A stretch of 64,000 nt of DNA, from NCBI GenBank assembly GCA_041394725.1, contig JAWKHR010000025.1:31799-95798 (forward strand), written 5' to 3'. This DNA is from JAWKHR01 sp041394725 (GTDB lineage Bacteria; Acidobacteriota; Vicinamibacteria; Vicinamibacterales; SCN-69-37). The position numbers and the translations under genes are program-made. The notes under the pieces are model-generated. The model saw nothing but the letters and a program-made list of their open reading frames with translations. It had not been told where the DNA came from and made no database searches. This document shows, piece by piece, positions 24,595-33,081 of the stretch; the stretch's first letter is position 1, and each line of letters starts with the position of its first letter.

Positions 24595-24808
24595 CCCCGA
24601 CTCCCGGGCCGGCCCGGAGACGAAACTCTCGCCCGAGGCGGACTTCGTCGATCGCCGGCCCGGGAATGACGAAATTGAACCGCATTAGCGCTTGTTTGCC
24701 CCTCGCACGCTGGTGTCTACTGTGGCCGATCATCACGGACACACCATGCATACCGATCCCCTCTCCGGTATCCACTGGGTTTCGCCTGTTTCGCGCTAGC
24801 ATGCCGGC
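24595..24808. other. Intergenic region before the VanZ-like gene
   Basis: No open frame with family similarity. The part around 24660-24800 is less GC-rich than its surroundings. The only signal I see is TAGCAT (24797-24802) six bases before the next gene's GTG, a possible -10 of a leaderless message. Confidence 0.4.
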
Positions 24809-25945
24809 GTGACGGCCACGGGGCCTCGTCCGGCGGCGCGCGTGCTGCTCGCGGCGGTGGTGTCGCTGGCCCTCGTGCTGGCGGCGCCATGGCTCGGCGA
24901 GCTGCGCAGCCTCCTGCGCCGCTGGTATCCCGACCAGGTCGGCCTCATTCTCAACGTCGGCGTCGCGGTCCTCGCCCTGGCGGGCGTCGTGCTGGCCGTG
25001 CGCGGCGTGCGCGAGCGCCGCGTCCCGCGGTTCTCGCTGATGGGCCTCGCCCTGGTGCTCGCGGCGTCGTCCGCCGCGTGGACCGCGACCGACTCGGCCA
25101 CCGTCAACGCCGCCGAGCGCTTCCACTTCGTCGCCTACGGGCTCGTCACGCTCCTGTTCTACCGGGCGTTCCGGCGACCCGACGGCGACGATCTCGTGCT
25201 GCTCGCGGCGCCGGTGGTCTGCGCGTTCATCGTCGCGCTGGCCGACGAGGCGTTCCAGTGGTACGTGCCGGGGCGGGTGGGGGAGATCCGCGACGTCGGC
25301 CTCAACGCCGCGGCGATAGCCGCCGGGCTGGTGTTCAGCCTCGGCGCGCTGCCGCCACGGCGGCTCACGCGACACGTGCGTCCATCGTCGTGGCGGCGGC
25401 TGGCGACGGCCGTCGCGGTCGCGTCGATCGCGCTCGCCGCGTTCCTCCAGATGGTGCACCTCGGCACGCTCGTCGAGGATGCCGACGGCCTGGCGTTCCG
25501 CTCGCGGTATTCCGCCGCGACGCTCCGGGTGCTGGCGGGCGACCGGGCGGACCGGTGGGCCCACGACCCGCCGCCGGCCTCGCTCGTGCGGTTCTCGCGC
25601 GAGGACCAGTACCTGGCCGAGGGGGTCTGGCACGTGCAGGCCCGCAATGCGGCCTGGGAGTCCGACATCCGCCGCGCCTGGTCGGAGAACCTGATCCTGG
25701 AGCGCTACTTCGGGCCCGTTCTGGACACCCCGTCGTGGGCCATCCCGGAGCGATCGCGCTGGCCGGATGCCCAGCGGGCCGATGCCGAGGAGCGGGCCGG
25801 CGCCGGCCCGCCGGTCGCCAGCCGGGCGGACCTGATCCCGATCTTCACCGCGAATCCCGGGTGGATTTGGGCGCCCGCCGTGGCCCTGGCCCTGATCGTG
25901 CTGGGGCTCGCCGCCCGGCGGGGCCCGGACGGGAGACCGATCTGA
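24809..25945 (+). CDS. VanZ-like membrane protein
   Basis: 378 residues, GTG start. Several membrane segments lie in the first 200 residues, a hydrophilic region of about 140 residues follows (from LVEDADGLAFRSRYSA), and a last hydrophobic segment (WIWAPAVALALIVLGLAAR) ends the protein. The VanZ signature is AERFHFVAYGLVTLLFYRAF and ADEAFQWYVPGRVGEIRDVG. VanZ relatives give low-level teicoplanin resistance in enterococci, but most genomic copies have no known role. The C-terminal extension is not typical of short VanZ proteins. No ribosome-binding site is seen at the start. Confidence 0.75.
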   Translation: MTATGPRPAARVLLAAVVSLALVLAAPWLGELRSLLRRWYPDQVGLILNVGVAVLALAGVVLAVRGVRERRVPRFSLMGLALVLAASSAAWTATDSATVNAAERFHFVAYGLVTLLFYRAFRRPDGDDLVLLAAPVVCAFIVALADEAFQWYVPGRVGEIRDVGLNAAAIAAGLVFSLGALPPRRLTRHVRPSSWRRLATAVAVASIALAAFLQMVHLGTLVEDADGLAFRSRYSAATLRVLAGDRADRWAHDPPPASLVRFSREDQYLAEGVWHVQARNAAWESDIRRAWSENLILERYFGPVLDTPSWAIPERSRWPDAQRADAEERAGAGPPVASRADLIPIFTANPGWIWAPAVALALIVLGLAARRGPDGRPI

Positions 25946-25957
25946 TACACTACGCCC

Positions 25958-26578
25958 GTGCGGGGTGACTCCCTCCGGGACCTGTACGCCAAGAGCCTGG
26001 CCCTGGTTGGCCTTGGGGTACTCGCGGGTGTGGGCGCGCTCGTCGATTACTGGCCCGCGCGGGTCACCGTGCCGAACGTCGATGCGCTGGTCGCCACACC
26101 GGCGCTGGCCCGTGCCATCCCCGTCACCGAGGCAGCCATCCCCGAGCCCCTCCCGGCTGCCTCCGCTCGTCCCGTGAACACGCCCGTCGCGACGGTCGCC
26201 TCGGCCGACGCCGCCCCCGAACCGCTCGTCCCGGCCGCGGCCATCCCGGTGTCGATGACCATGGCGGCGCTGACCGTGGGCGCGCCGGTCGAACTCGGGG
26301 CGCCGCCGGTGCGGCCGTTCGTGGCGCCGCCGGTCACCAGCGTCAACGCGTACGAGGTGCCGCTCTCGGATCCCGAGGACGTGCTCTCGCCGCGGTTCCT
26401 CGCGATGGCGCAGGCCGCGCAGGGGACCGAGGACGACGGCGGGTTCTTCTCGGACGCGACCGGCTTCGCCAAGCGTGCGGGCTCGACGATCCTCAACACC
26501 GGCACCAAGGCCGGGGCGTCGATCCTGGGCGGCCTGAGCTTCGTGGGCCGCAGCCTCAAGAAGCTCAAGATCTTCTGA
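25958..26578 (+). CDS. Hypothetical membrane-anchored protein
   Basis: 206 residues, no family recognised. It has one N-terminal hydrophobic segment (SLALVGLGVLAGVGALVDYW), a long Ala/Pro/Val-rich low-complexity tether (about 35-130), and a Gly/Lys-rich C-terminus (GTKAGASILGGLSFVGRSLK). The GTG start lies exactly six bases after TACACT (25946-25951), so it may be leaderless; a second in-frame GTG follows two codons later. It begins 12 bp after the VanZ-like gene. It ends at a hairpin shared with the convergent cystathionine beta-synthase gene. Confidence 0.6.
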   Translation: MRGDSLRDLYAKSLALVGLGVLAGVGALVDYWPARVTVPNVDALVATPALARAIPVTEAAIPEPLPAASARPVNTPVATVASADAAPEPLVPAAAIPVSMTMAALTVGAPVELGAPPVRPFVAPPVTSVNAYEVPLSDPEDVLSPRFLAMAQAAQGTEDDGGFFSDATGFAKRAGSTILNTGTKAGASILGGLSFVGRSLKKLKIF

Positions 26579-26579
26579 C

Positions 26580-26596
26580 CCGGGCCTTCGGCCCGG
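26580..26596. terminator. Bidirectional hairpin between convergent genes
   Basis: CCGGGCC-TTC-GGCCCGG, a perfect 7-bp stem with a 3-base loop, directly after the hypothetical gene stop and 16 bp before the end of the convergent cbs gene. No T-run on either side. Confidence 0.5.
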
Positions 26597-26611
26597 CACT
26601 TCCGCTCCGAC

Positions 26612-27991
26612 CTAGCCCAGCGCCTGCATCACGTCCCAGCGCGTGATGATGTACGTGTCCTGGCTCTTGAAGTCACGGACCAGCACGGCGGGCGATTCCG
26701 GCGTGATCATCGACGCCAGGGCGTCGAGATCCGTGGAGACGTCGACGTACGGATAGGCCGGCTGCATGATGGCCTCGATCTCGCCGGCCTTCACGTCGGG
26801 GCTCCGCACGATCTCGTCGAACAGGTGGGCCTCGCTGATCGACCCCACCACGCGGCCCTCGTCGGTGACCGGGATCTGCGAGTAGTCGTGCGCGGTCATG
26901 ATCTGGATGGCGCGCCCGACCGTGTCGCGCCGGTCGAGCGTGACGAGGGGCGTGTGCGACCGTGACGCGACGAGGTCGCGCGCCGTCATCCCGGTCCGGT
27001 CCAGGAAGCCCTTCTCGCGCATCCAGTCGTCGTTGAACATCTTGCCGAGGTAGCGCGTGCCGTGGTCGTGGAAGATCACCACGACGACGTCGCCCTCGCC
27101 GAACCGATCGCGCATCTGGACCAGGCCCGCCATGGCCGCGCCCGCCGAGTTGCCCGCGAAGATCGCCTCCTCGCGCGTGATCCGCCGGGTCATGATCGCC
27201 GCGTCGCGGTCGGTGACCTTCTCGAAGTAGTCCACGACCGAGAAGTCCACGTTCTTCGGCAGGAAGTCCTCGCCGATGCCCTCGGTGATGTACGGGTAGA
27301 TCTCGTTCTTGTCGAAGATCCCCGTTTCCTTGTACTTCTTGAACACCGACCCGTAGGTGTCGATGCCGAGGACCTGGATCTTCGGGTTCTGCTCCTTGAG
27401 GTAGCGCCCGGCCCCGCAAATCGTGCCGCCGGTGCCGACCCCGACCACGAGGTGCGTCACACGGCCGTCGGTCTGCGCCCAGAGCTCGGGGCCCGTCTGC
27501 TCGTAGTGCGCCTGCGAGTTCGACAGGTTGTCGTACTGGTTCGCCTTCCAGCTGTTCGGGGTGTCGCGTTCCAGCCGCGAGGAGACCGAGTAGTACGACC
27601 GCGGGTCCTCCGGATCGACGTCGGTGGGGCAGACGATGACCTCGGCGCCGAAGGCGCGAAGCGCGTCCACCTTCTCCTTGGACTGCTTGTCGGTCGTCGT
27701 GAAGATGCACCGGTAGCCCTTCACGACGGCGGCGATGGCCAGGCCCATGCCCGTGTTGCCCGACGTGCCCTCGATGATCGTCCCGCCGGGCTTCAGCCGG
27801 CCGGCGCGCTCGGCATCCTCGATCATCTTCAAGGCCATCCGGTCCTTGATCGAGTTGCCCGGGTTGAACGTCTCGACCTTGGCGAGGACGGTCGCGCGGA
27901 TGCCGGCGGCGGCCGGGATGCGGTTGAGACGGACGAGCGGCGTGTCGCCGATCGCGTCGAGGATGCTCTCCGAGATCCTGGGAGGTGCCAC
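26612..27991 (-). CDS. Cystathionine beta-synthase / cysteine synthase with CBS domains
   Basis: 459 residues. The N-terminal PLP-dependent fold-II domain has the Schiff-base Lys49 in NPGNSIKDRMAL, the phosphate-binding loop GTSGNTGMG and the sequence VVGVGTGGTICGAGRYLKEQ. The C-terminus (about 335-455) holds a pair of CBS domains (TPLVTLDRRDTVGRAIQIM; YPYVDVSTDLDALASMI). It condenses serine or O-acetylserine with homocysteine or sulfide; the heme-binding N-terminus of animal CBS is absent. The start is a GTG six bases after a perfect TATAAT on the minus strand, which suggests a leaderless message. It is convergent with the hypothetical gene. Confidence 0.92.
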   Translation of the reverse strand: MAPPRISESILDAIGDTPLVRLNRIPAAAGIRATVLAKVETFNPGNSIKDRMALKMIEDAERAGRLKPGGTIIEGTSGNTGMGLAIAAVVKGYRCIFTTTDKQSKEKVDALRAFGAEVIVCPTDVDPEDPRSYYSVSSRLERDTPNSWKANQYDNLSNSQAHYEQTGPELWAQTDGRVTHLVVGVGTGGTICGAGRYLKEQNPKIQVLGIDTYGSVFKKYKETGIFDKNEIYPYITEGIGEDFLPKNVDFSVVDYFEKVTDRDAAIMTRRITREEAIFAGNSAGAAMAGLVQMRDRFGEGDVVVVIFHDHGTRYLGKMFNDDWMREKGFLDRTGMTARDLVASRSHTPLVTLDRRDTVGRAIQIMTAHDYSQIPVTDEGRVVGSISEAHLFDEIVRSPDVKAGEIEAIMQPAYPYVDVSTDLDALASMITPESPAVLVRDFKSQDTYIITRWDVMQALG

Positions 27992-27997
27992 GCCGGA

Positions 27998-28003
27998 ATT
28001 ATA
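27998..28003 (-). promoter_or_regulatory. -10 hexamer of the cbs gene
   Basis: TATAAT on the minus strand, six bases before the GTG at 27991. No consensus -35. A start site seven bases downstream would fall on the GTG itself. Confidence 0.5.
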
Positions 28004-28039
28004 GGAGGTCGGCGCGGCGCGATGCTACGCCGCCGGAGG

Positions 28040-28426
28040 CTACGCCGGCTCGCAGAGGGCGGCGACGTGCTCGACGAGCGTGGCCACCGCGAGCGCGCTC
28101 ACCGGGCCGGTCGAGACGAACTCGAAGCCCGCGATGTTGACCGGCGCCGCGCCGGGCAGCGCGAGGCGCGTCGAGTGGACGCACTCGGCCAGCGTTTCCA
28201 CCGGTCCCGTGCCGTCCATCATGAACCGCACCCGGTGGACGCGGCCGGCCGGCAGCGCCTCGTCGGTCTCGAGCGAGAACCCGCCCAGGCTCACTTCGCG
28301 CAGGCGCACCTGGCCCGGATGGTGCTCGACGTCGACCGCGACGCGGCCGAGGACCTCGGTGCGCGGGGTCCGGCGCCGATCGCCGGCGCCCGACGGGACG
28401 TGAGATTCGTGATCGGTCGTGGACAT
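28040..28426 (-). CDS. PilZ domain protein (copy 1)
   Basis: 128 residues, a single PilZ domain. The c-di-GMP motif is partly kept: an RRRTPR basic stretch near the N-terminus and VSLGGFSLET for the D/NxSxxG loop, with Glu-Val before the Ser. The rest is the six-strand barrel and a C-terminal helix. PilZ proteins bind c-di-GMP and adjust motility, secretion or polysaccharide synthesis. A purine-rich GGGAAAGGCGGAG precedes the ATG. It is 46 bp downstream of a paralog of exactly the same length, so the two likely arose by tandem duplication. Confidence 0.82.
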   Translation of the reverse strand: MSTTDHESHVPSGAGDRRRTPRTEVLGRVAVDVEHHPGQVRLREVSLGGFSLETDEALPAGRVHRVRFMMDGTGPVETLAECVHSTRLALPGAAPVNIAGFEFVSTGPVSALAVATLVEHVAALCEPA

Positions 28427-28472
28427 GCCGCTCCGCCTTTCCCTGAGGCAATCGGCGGGCCGGCCCGGGACT

Positions 28473-28859
28473 TTACTCGGCCAGGTCCCAGATTTCCGCG
28501 ATGCGGTAGACCAGGCTGGCGATGGACTCGCTCGTGGTCTCGTTGACGGGCACGAACTCGAAGCCGCTCAGGAAGAGCGCCACCGACGACTGCCGGGACG
28601 CCCGGGCCGAGTGGATGCACTCGGCGATCGTCACCACGGACGGGCCCTCGTCGAGCGCGAACCGGAAGCGGTGCGTGGTCCCGCTCGAAAACGGCACCGT
28701 GGTCTCGATCGAGAACCCGCCGAGGCTGATCTCGCGCACGGTCGCCGGCGCCGGCTGTGTCAGGATGCGCACCTGGAGCTGCCCGAGCGTGTCGAGCCGC
28801 GGCGTGTAGCGGCCGCCCTGGGGGCGGCCGGCGCGGGGATTCGGCGAGTCGGAAGCCAT
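28473..28859 (-). CDS. PilZ domain protein (copy 2)
   Basis: 128 residues, paralog of the next gene. The barrel signature is ISLGGFSIETTVPFSSGTTH, and the stretches TIAECIHSAR and SGFEFVPVN match TLAECVHSTR and AGFEFVSTG of copy 1. The N-terminal arginine pair needed for c-di-GMP is weaker here (GGRYTPRLDTLG), so this copy may bind the nucleotide poorly. I chose the start at MASDSPN because the longer open frame upstream has no similarity. The 176-bp gap on its 5' side (28860-29035) carries no gene; it contains a CGTCGCGGG/CCCGCGACC inverted repeat. Confidence 0.78.
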   Translation of the reverse strand: MASDSPNPRAGRPQGGRYTPRLDTLGQLQVRILTQPAPATVREISLGGFSIETTVPFSSGTTHRFRFALDEGPSVVTIAECIHSARASRQSSVALFLSGFEFVPVNETTSESIASLVYRIAEIWDLAE

Positions 28860-29035
28860 CGGACGTCGGCGCGCGCGGCGCACCTTACCTATCGGCACGG
28901 GTCGGGCCTGCTGCAGTCGGGTCCGTCCGCCGGGAGGGCGCGACCAGGAGACGGTCTGCGCGGCGTCGCGGGGAGCAGCGCCCGTCCCGCGACCGGTCGG
29001 CCGATCCGGTGTAGGCTGGGGGACGGGTCTGCCGG

Positions 29036-29380
29036 TTACTTCGACAGGGAGGACTCCGGCACCCAGCCGGTGCAGTCGCCGTGCTCGATGCGGTAGTACC
29101 AGCGCGAATCGAGCTGGTTGTACTTCGACTCGAGGACGGAGACCGCGACGCCGTGCTGGAGCGTGCAGACGGCCTCGGTGGGCGGCACCGTGTTCCAGAT
29201 GTTGAGCACCGGTGCGATGATGCCGCCCTTGGCCCGGCCGTTGAGGTGGGCCTCGGCGCCGGCCTTCCAGGCGGGCGCGGCGGGGCCCGACGCGGCCGTC
29301 GCACCGCCCGACCCGCACGCGGACGCACCGACCAGGATCGCCAGCGATGCCAGCGCGGCGCATGACAAGGACGTCCTCAT
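29036..29380 (-). CDS. Small lipoprotein with SH3-like segment
   Basis: 114 residues. A lipoprotein-type signal (MRTSLSCAALASLAILVGASAC) would leave Cys22 as the acylated first residue. The C-terminal half (VCTLQHGVAVSVLESKYNQL, then WYYRIEHGDCTGWVPESSLS) has the layout of a bacterial SH3 domain, which commonly binds cell-wall peptides. A strong GGAGGAG (29388-29394, minus strand) is spaced seven bases from the ATG. That ATG shares CATG with the start of the opposite gene, so its ribosome-binding site lies inside the other gene's signal peptide. Two cysteines in the mature part could form a disulfide. Confidence 0.72.
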   Translation of the reverse strand: MRTSLSCAALASLAILVGASACGSGGATAASGPAAPAWKAGAEAHLNGRAKGGIIAPVLNIWNTVPPTEAVCTLQHGVAVSVLESKYNQLDSRWYYRIEHGDCTGWVPESSLSK

Positions 29381-30473
29381 GACTCGACTCCTCCGGCGGC
29401 TCTCGGGCGCCGGGCTGGGGCTGATCCTCCTGTTCGTGGGATCGGCACCGGCCGCCTGGCGCGACCCGGGGACGGCTGCGACGCGGCAGGCCGCGGCGTC
29501 CGACCTCGATCGACTCCTCACCGAATATCGACACGGCGACGCCGGGGCTGCACTCGCCGCCCTGGCGGGCTGGGATCCGGCGCGCCTCGAGGCGGCCATC
29601 TCGGCCGGACGGGACCGCGATCGCGCGCCGTGGGACGCGGCCGCGCTGGCCCTCCTGCACAGCGAGGCCGCCGCGCGTCGCGACGCGGATGCCGGCCGGG
29701 CCGCCAGCCTGACCGAGGCCCGGCGCCTGATGACCGACGTCGCATGCCACCCCGACGCGGCCGGCGCCGACGCCGCGCTGCGCCGCGTGTGCCGCGACTG
29801 GTACGTGCAGATGGTGGGCGAGTACTTCGATCTGTACCGCACCGACGACCGCTTCTCGCCCGGCGATCCTCTCGTGCTCATGGCCCGCGCCGCCTACGCC
29901 GAGCGGCGCATGGGGCCGGTCGAGGAACGGAACCACACCGGTGAGGACCTGATCGGCCTGACGCCGACCTCGCACGGACGGTTCAACACGTACGCCGATG
30001 ACGCGGTCCACCTGCTGCGGAAGGCGCTCGACGCCGACCCGTCGCTGGTGGAGGCGCGCGTGCGCCTCGGCCACGTCCTGTACCAGCTCGACCGGACCGG
30101 CGACGCGCGCGCGGAGCTGGCCGACGCCATCGCCCGGGCGCGCGACGCGGAACGGCCGGACCAGGCGTACCTCGCGCACCTCTTCCTGGCGCGGATCGCC
30201 GAGGAGGCGGGTCGCGCCGACGAGGCGCTGGCCGCCTACGACGCCGCCATCGCGGTGGCGCCGCATCATCCCGCCGCGTCGCTCGCGGCCGCGCGCCTGC
30301 GTGCCGGGGCGGGCGACCTCGCCACGGCCGTGACGCTCGCCGCCGCGCCGCTCACGTCGCCGGGCGACGATGGCTTCGGCGACCTCGATCCGTGGACGCT
30401 CTATCCGTACGGATCGTGGGGCAGCGACCGTCCCGCCGCGCTGGCGCGGCTGCGAGAGGCGGTGCGGCGATGA
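29379..30473 (+). CDS. Secreted TPR-like protein
   Basis: 364 residues. The ATG at 29379 has AAGGA (29367-29371) spaced seven bases upstream and starts a signal peptide (MTRLLRRLSGAGLGLILLFV, cleaved near APA). The rest is nearly all helical with tetratricopeptide-type repeats: VHLLRKALDADPSLVEARVR, AELADAIARARDAERPDQAY and ADEALAAYDAAIAVAPHHPA. TPRs bind protein partners, so this may be a periplasmic scaffold. It overlaps the VWA gene (ATGA) and that one overlaps the S41 protease gene (GTGA), so the three form one operon. Its start codon overlaps that of the divergent lipoprotein gene. Confidence 0.82.
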   Translation: MTRLLRRLSGAGLGLILLFVGSAPAAWRDPGTAATRQAAASDLDRLLTEYRHGDAGAALAALAGWDPARLEAAISAGRDRDRAPWDAAALALLHSEAAARRDADAGRAASLTEARRLMTDVACHPDAAGADAALRRVCRDWYVQMVGEYFDLYRTDDRFSPGDPLVLMARAAYAERRMGPVEERNHTGEDLIGLTPTSHGRFNTYADDAVHLLRKALDADPSLVEARVRLGHVLYQLDRTGDARAELADAIARARDAERPDQAYLAHLFLARIAEEAGRADEALAAYDAAIAVAPHHPAASLAAARLRAGAGDLATAVTLAAAPLTSPGDDGFGDLDPWTLYPYGSWGSDRPAALARLREAVRR

Positions 30474-31204
30474 CGCGACGGCACGCCATCCCCACCCTGA
30501 CGCTCGCGGCGGCGGCACTCGGCGCGGCCGTCCTGCTCGCGTCCGACACCCCCGTCTTCGCGCGCGGGCCGGCGGCCGACGCCGTCTCGGTCGTCTTCGT
30601 TCTCGACACGAGCGCGAGCGTGCAGCAGGGCCGGCTCGAGCGCGGGCACCGCGTCGCGCCCGCGCCGGAGAACTTCGACCAGCTCGTCTCGGCCGCGCGC
30701 CTGGTGCTCGGGGAACTCCGTCCGGACGACGAGGCCGCGCTCGTCACCTTCGCGGACCGCATCTCGCTCGTCGCGCCCTTCGCCGCCGGCGGCGGGACGG
30801 TGGGGCAGGGAATGGCCTCGGCCGCGCTGCGGCAGCCTCCGCGCGCGTTCCCGGCCTCGGTCGTCCATGACGCCGTGATCGCCGCGGCGGGCCTGGTGGC
30901 CGCCCGTGGCCGCCCGGCGCACGTGCTGCTCCTGAGCGACGGGGTCGACACGTCCAGCTGGGCGTCGCAACCGGAGGCCATCAACGCCGCGCGCGCCTTC
31001 GGCGTCGAGGTCGACTTCGTCACCGTGCCGCGCACCTACGAGACGTACGACGACGTGGACTCGGTGTATCCGGTGGACGTGGATCCGCTGGCGAAGAAGA
31101 CCGGGGGACGGGTGCTGTCGGCGCGGGACGGCCGGCTGGCCACGAAGATCCGCGACCTGGTCGAGGGCTGGCGTGCCGCGGCCCTCTCGAGGACGGCCCG
31201 GTGA
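30470..31204 (+). CDS. Secreted VWA domain protein with intact MIDAS
   Basis: 244 residues. Signal peptide MTRRHAIPTLTLAAAALGAA, cleaved near VFARG. A VWA domain follows with a complete metal-site start VVFVLDTSASVQQG (DxSxS) and the acidic LLLSDGVDTSSW. Unlike the other two VWA genes of the window it keeps the canonical MIDAS, so it probably binds Mg2+ and a partner protein. The ATG overlaps the TPR gene stop and its own stop overlaps the protease gene start. The three together suggest a TPR scaffold, an adhesion-type binding domain and a protease acting in the periplasm. Confidence 0.85.
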   Translation: MTRRHAIPTLTLAAAALGAAVLLASDTPVFARGPAADAVSVVFVLDTSASVQQGRLERGHRVAPAPENFDQLVSAARLVLGELRPDDEAALVTFADRISLVAPFAAGGGTVGQGMASAALRQPPRAFPASVVHDAVIAAAGLVAARGRPAHVLLLSDGVDTSSWASQPEAINAARAFGVEVDFVTVPRTYETYDDVDSVYPVDVDPLAKKTGGRVLSARDGRLATKIRDLVEGWRAAALSRTAR

Positions 31205-32577
31205 GCGTCGCGGGTCCGACGCGGCCGCTGGTGCCGACCGGCTCGACGCGGCGCACTCGGACGCGGTCCGCGATGGCGGGGCTCGTCGTCGGCCTCGCGG
31301 TGGCGGCGCTCGCGACCGGCGCGGGCCTGCGCGCGCAGGGACTGAGCGCCAACGACAGCCAGCGCGTGAAGCGGATGCTCCAGGACGCCTACGAGGTCGT
31401 CAAGAAGCAGTACTACGACACCCGGTATCACGGTCTCGACTGGGACGGCCGGTACCGCGAGTACCAGGGCAAGGTGAACGCCGCCGCGTCGCTGAACCAG
31501 GCCGTCACCCTGATTGCCGCGTTCCTCGACGGCCTCCACGACTCGCACACGAGCTTCTACCCGCCCGCCCGTCCGTATCGCGTCGACTACGGCTACCGCC
31601 TCAAGGTCATCGGCGACGCGGTGTTCGTGACGAGCATCCCGGAGGATTCGGATGCCGCTGCGACGCTGCACCCCGGCGACGAGGTGCTCGCCGTCAACGG
31701 CGGGCCGGTCACGCGCGAGACGTTCCACACGATGCGCTACGTGCTGGGCGCGCTGTCGCCGCAGCCGTCCACGCGGCTGGTCGTGCGCGACCCGGCCGGC
31801 GCGACGCGGGAGCTGACGGTCCAGGCGAAGGTCACGCCCGGCCGCCAGCTGCGCGACCTGACGGGCGCGGCCCGGGGCGCCGAGCTCGACGACCTGATCC
31901 TGGAGGGCCAGCGCGAGCGCGAGGCGCTGCGCTCGCGGGTGGTCGAGGTCGGCGACGTGATGATCTGGCGGCTGCCGGAGTTCATCCAGGAGGACCACGA
32001 GACCGACGCGCTGTTCGCCCGGGCGCGGACCCACGCGTCGCTCATTCTCGACCTCCGGGGCAACCCCGGCGGCCTGGTCGTGACGCTGCAGCGGATGCTC
32101 GGCAACGTGTTCGACCGCGACGTCGCGATCGGCGACCGCGTGTCGCGCGGGCACTACAGCGCCCTCACCGCGAAGTCGCGCGGCGCGGACGCCTACGGCG
32201 GCCGGCTCATCGTCCTGGTGGACAGCGCGTCGGCGTCGTCCTCGGAAATCTTCGCGCGCGTCGTCCAGATCGAGCAGCGCGGGGCCGTCATGGGCGACCG
32301 GTCGGCCGGCGCCGTCATGGAGGCCCGGATGTTCCCGTTCGCGCAGGGCGCCCAGTTCGCCGTGGTCTACGGCTTCTCGGTGACCTCGGCGGACCTCGTG
32401 ATGACGGACGGCCGGAGCCTGGAACGCGCCGGCGTCGTGCCGGACCACGTCGTCCTGCCGACGCCCGCCGATCTCGTGGAGCGCCGCGATCCCGTGCTGG
32501 CGCGCGCCGCCGCCCTCGTCGGCCTCGACCTCGACCCGGCCGCGGCAGCGAGAATCTTCGACCCGGCGGGGCGGTGA
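31201..32577 (+). CDS. S41 family (C-terminal processing) peptidase with PDZ domain
   Basis: 458 residues, GTG start overlapping the VWA stop. A single hydrophobic segment (AGLVVGLAVAALATGAGL) anchors or exports it. A helical region (SLNQAVTLIAAFLDGLHDSH) is followed by a PDZ domain (about 140-200: YRLKVIGDAVFVTSIPEDSD, GDEVLAVNG) and the S41 protease core: ILDLRGNPGGLV and the catalytic Ser in LVDSASASSSEIFARV, then RSAGAVMEA. CtpA-type enzymes cut unfolded or tagged exported proteins at their C-terminus. Operon with the TPR and VWA genes. Confidence 0.88.
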   Translation: MSVAGPTRPLVPTGSTRRTRTRSAMAGLVVGLAVAALATGAGLRAQGLSANDSQRVKRMLQDAYEVVKKQYYDTRYHGLDWDGRYREYQGKVNAAASLNQAVTLIAAFLDGLHDSHTSFYPPARPYRVDYGYRLKVIGDAVFVTSIPEDSDAAATLHPGDEVLAVNGGPVTRETFHTMRYVLGALSPQPSTRLVVRDPAGATRELTVQAKVTPGRQLRDLTGAARGAELDDLILEGQREREALRSRVVEVGDVMIWRLPEFIQEDHETDALFARARTHASLILDLRGNPGGLVVTLQRMLGNVFDRDVAIGDRVSRGHYSALTAKSRGADAYGGRLIVLVDSASASSSEIFARVVQIEQRGAVMGDRSAGAVMEARMFPFAQGAQFAVVYGFSVTSADLVMTDGRSLERAGVVPDHVVLPTPADLVERRDPVLARAAALVGLDLDPAAAARIFDPAGR

Positions 32578-32666
32578 ACGCGGAGCGACTCCTGCTGCGC
32601 CCGTCAGGGCCGGCAACGCTTTCCTGCGCCCGTCCGTCTATTCCGGCACCGTCCCAGGAGGAACCC

Positions 32667-33068
32667 ATGCCGCTACGCACGCGCCACGCCACGTATGCCG
32701 TCGCCGCGCTCGTCCTGACGCTGATCGGGACCCGCGCGACGTACACGCGCGCCCAGACCCCGCAGCCGATCAACCCCGTCGGCACCTACAGCGTGTCGAC
32801 CTTCACGGATGAGGGGCAGCAGATGTCCGGGACGCTCACCGTCCGGGCTGGTGAAGGCGGGTACACGGGCGAACTGGTGTCGCCGGAGGCGGGCACGGTG
32901 CCGCTCCGCCAGGTGACGACCAACGCGACGAACTGGATCGCCATGTTCACCACGACCGACAACGCGCTGGCGGTGGCGTGGCTGCAGCGCCAGCCCGACG
33001 GCACGTTCACCGGCACCTGGCACCAGCTCTCGCCGGGCATCAACGTGAAGATGACGAAGACGAAGTAG
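32667..33068 (+). CDS. Small secreted protein, unknown function
   Basis: 133 residues with AGGAGGA six bases before the ATG. Signal peptide ends near TYTRAQT. The mature part is beta-rich (NPVGTYSVSTFTDEGQQMSG; YTGELVSPEAGTVPLRQVTT; TFTGTWHQLSPGINVKMTK) and resembles the lipocalin-like small secreted proteins common in acidobacteria. No catalytic residue can be identified. It lies 89 bp after the S41 gene on the same strand and ends 13 bp before the convergent kinase gene. Confidence 0.65.
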   Translation: MPLRTRHATYAVAALVLTLIGTRATYTRAQTPQPINPVGTYSVSTFTDEGQQMSGTLTVRAGEGGYTGELVSPEAGTVPLRQVTTNATNWIAMFTTTDNALAVAWLQRQPDGTFTGTWHQLSPGINVKMTKTK

Positions 33069-33081
33069 GGACGCGCGACGC

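Noticed and set aside
24600..24800. Possible riboswitch before the VanZ-like gene
   Set aside because: No conserved stem set or known aptamer core could be recognised.
27062..28546. Plus-strand open frame opposite the cystathionine beta-synthase and PilZ genes
   Set aside because: It covers two unrelated genes on the other strand and has shadow-like composition.
31173..33068. Plus-strand 631-codon open frame over the S41 protease
   Set aside because: Only its last 133 codons, from 32667, have a start with ribosome-binding site and a signal peptide; the rest is an alternate frame of the protease gene.
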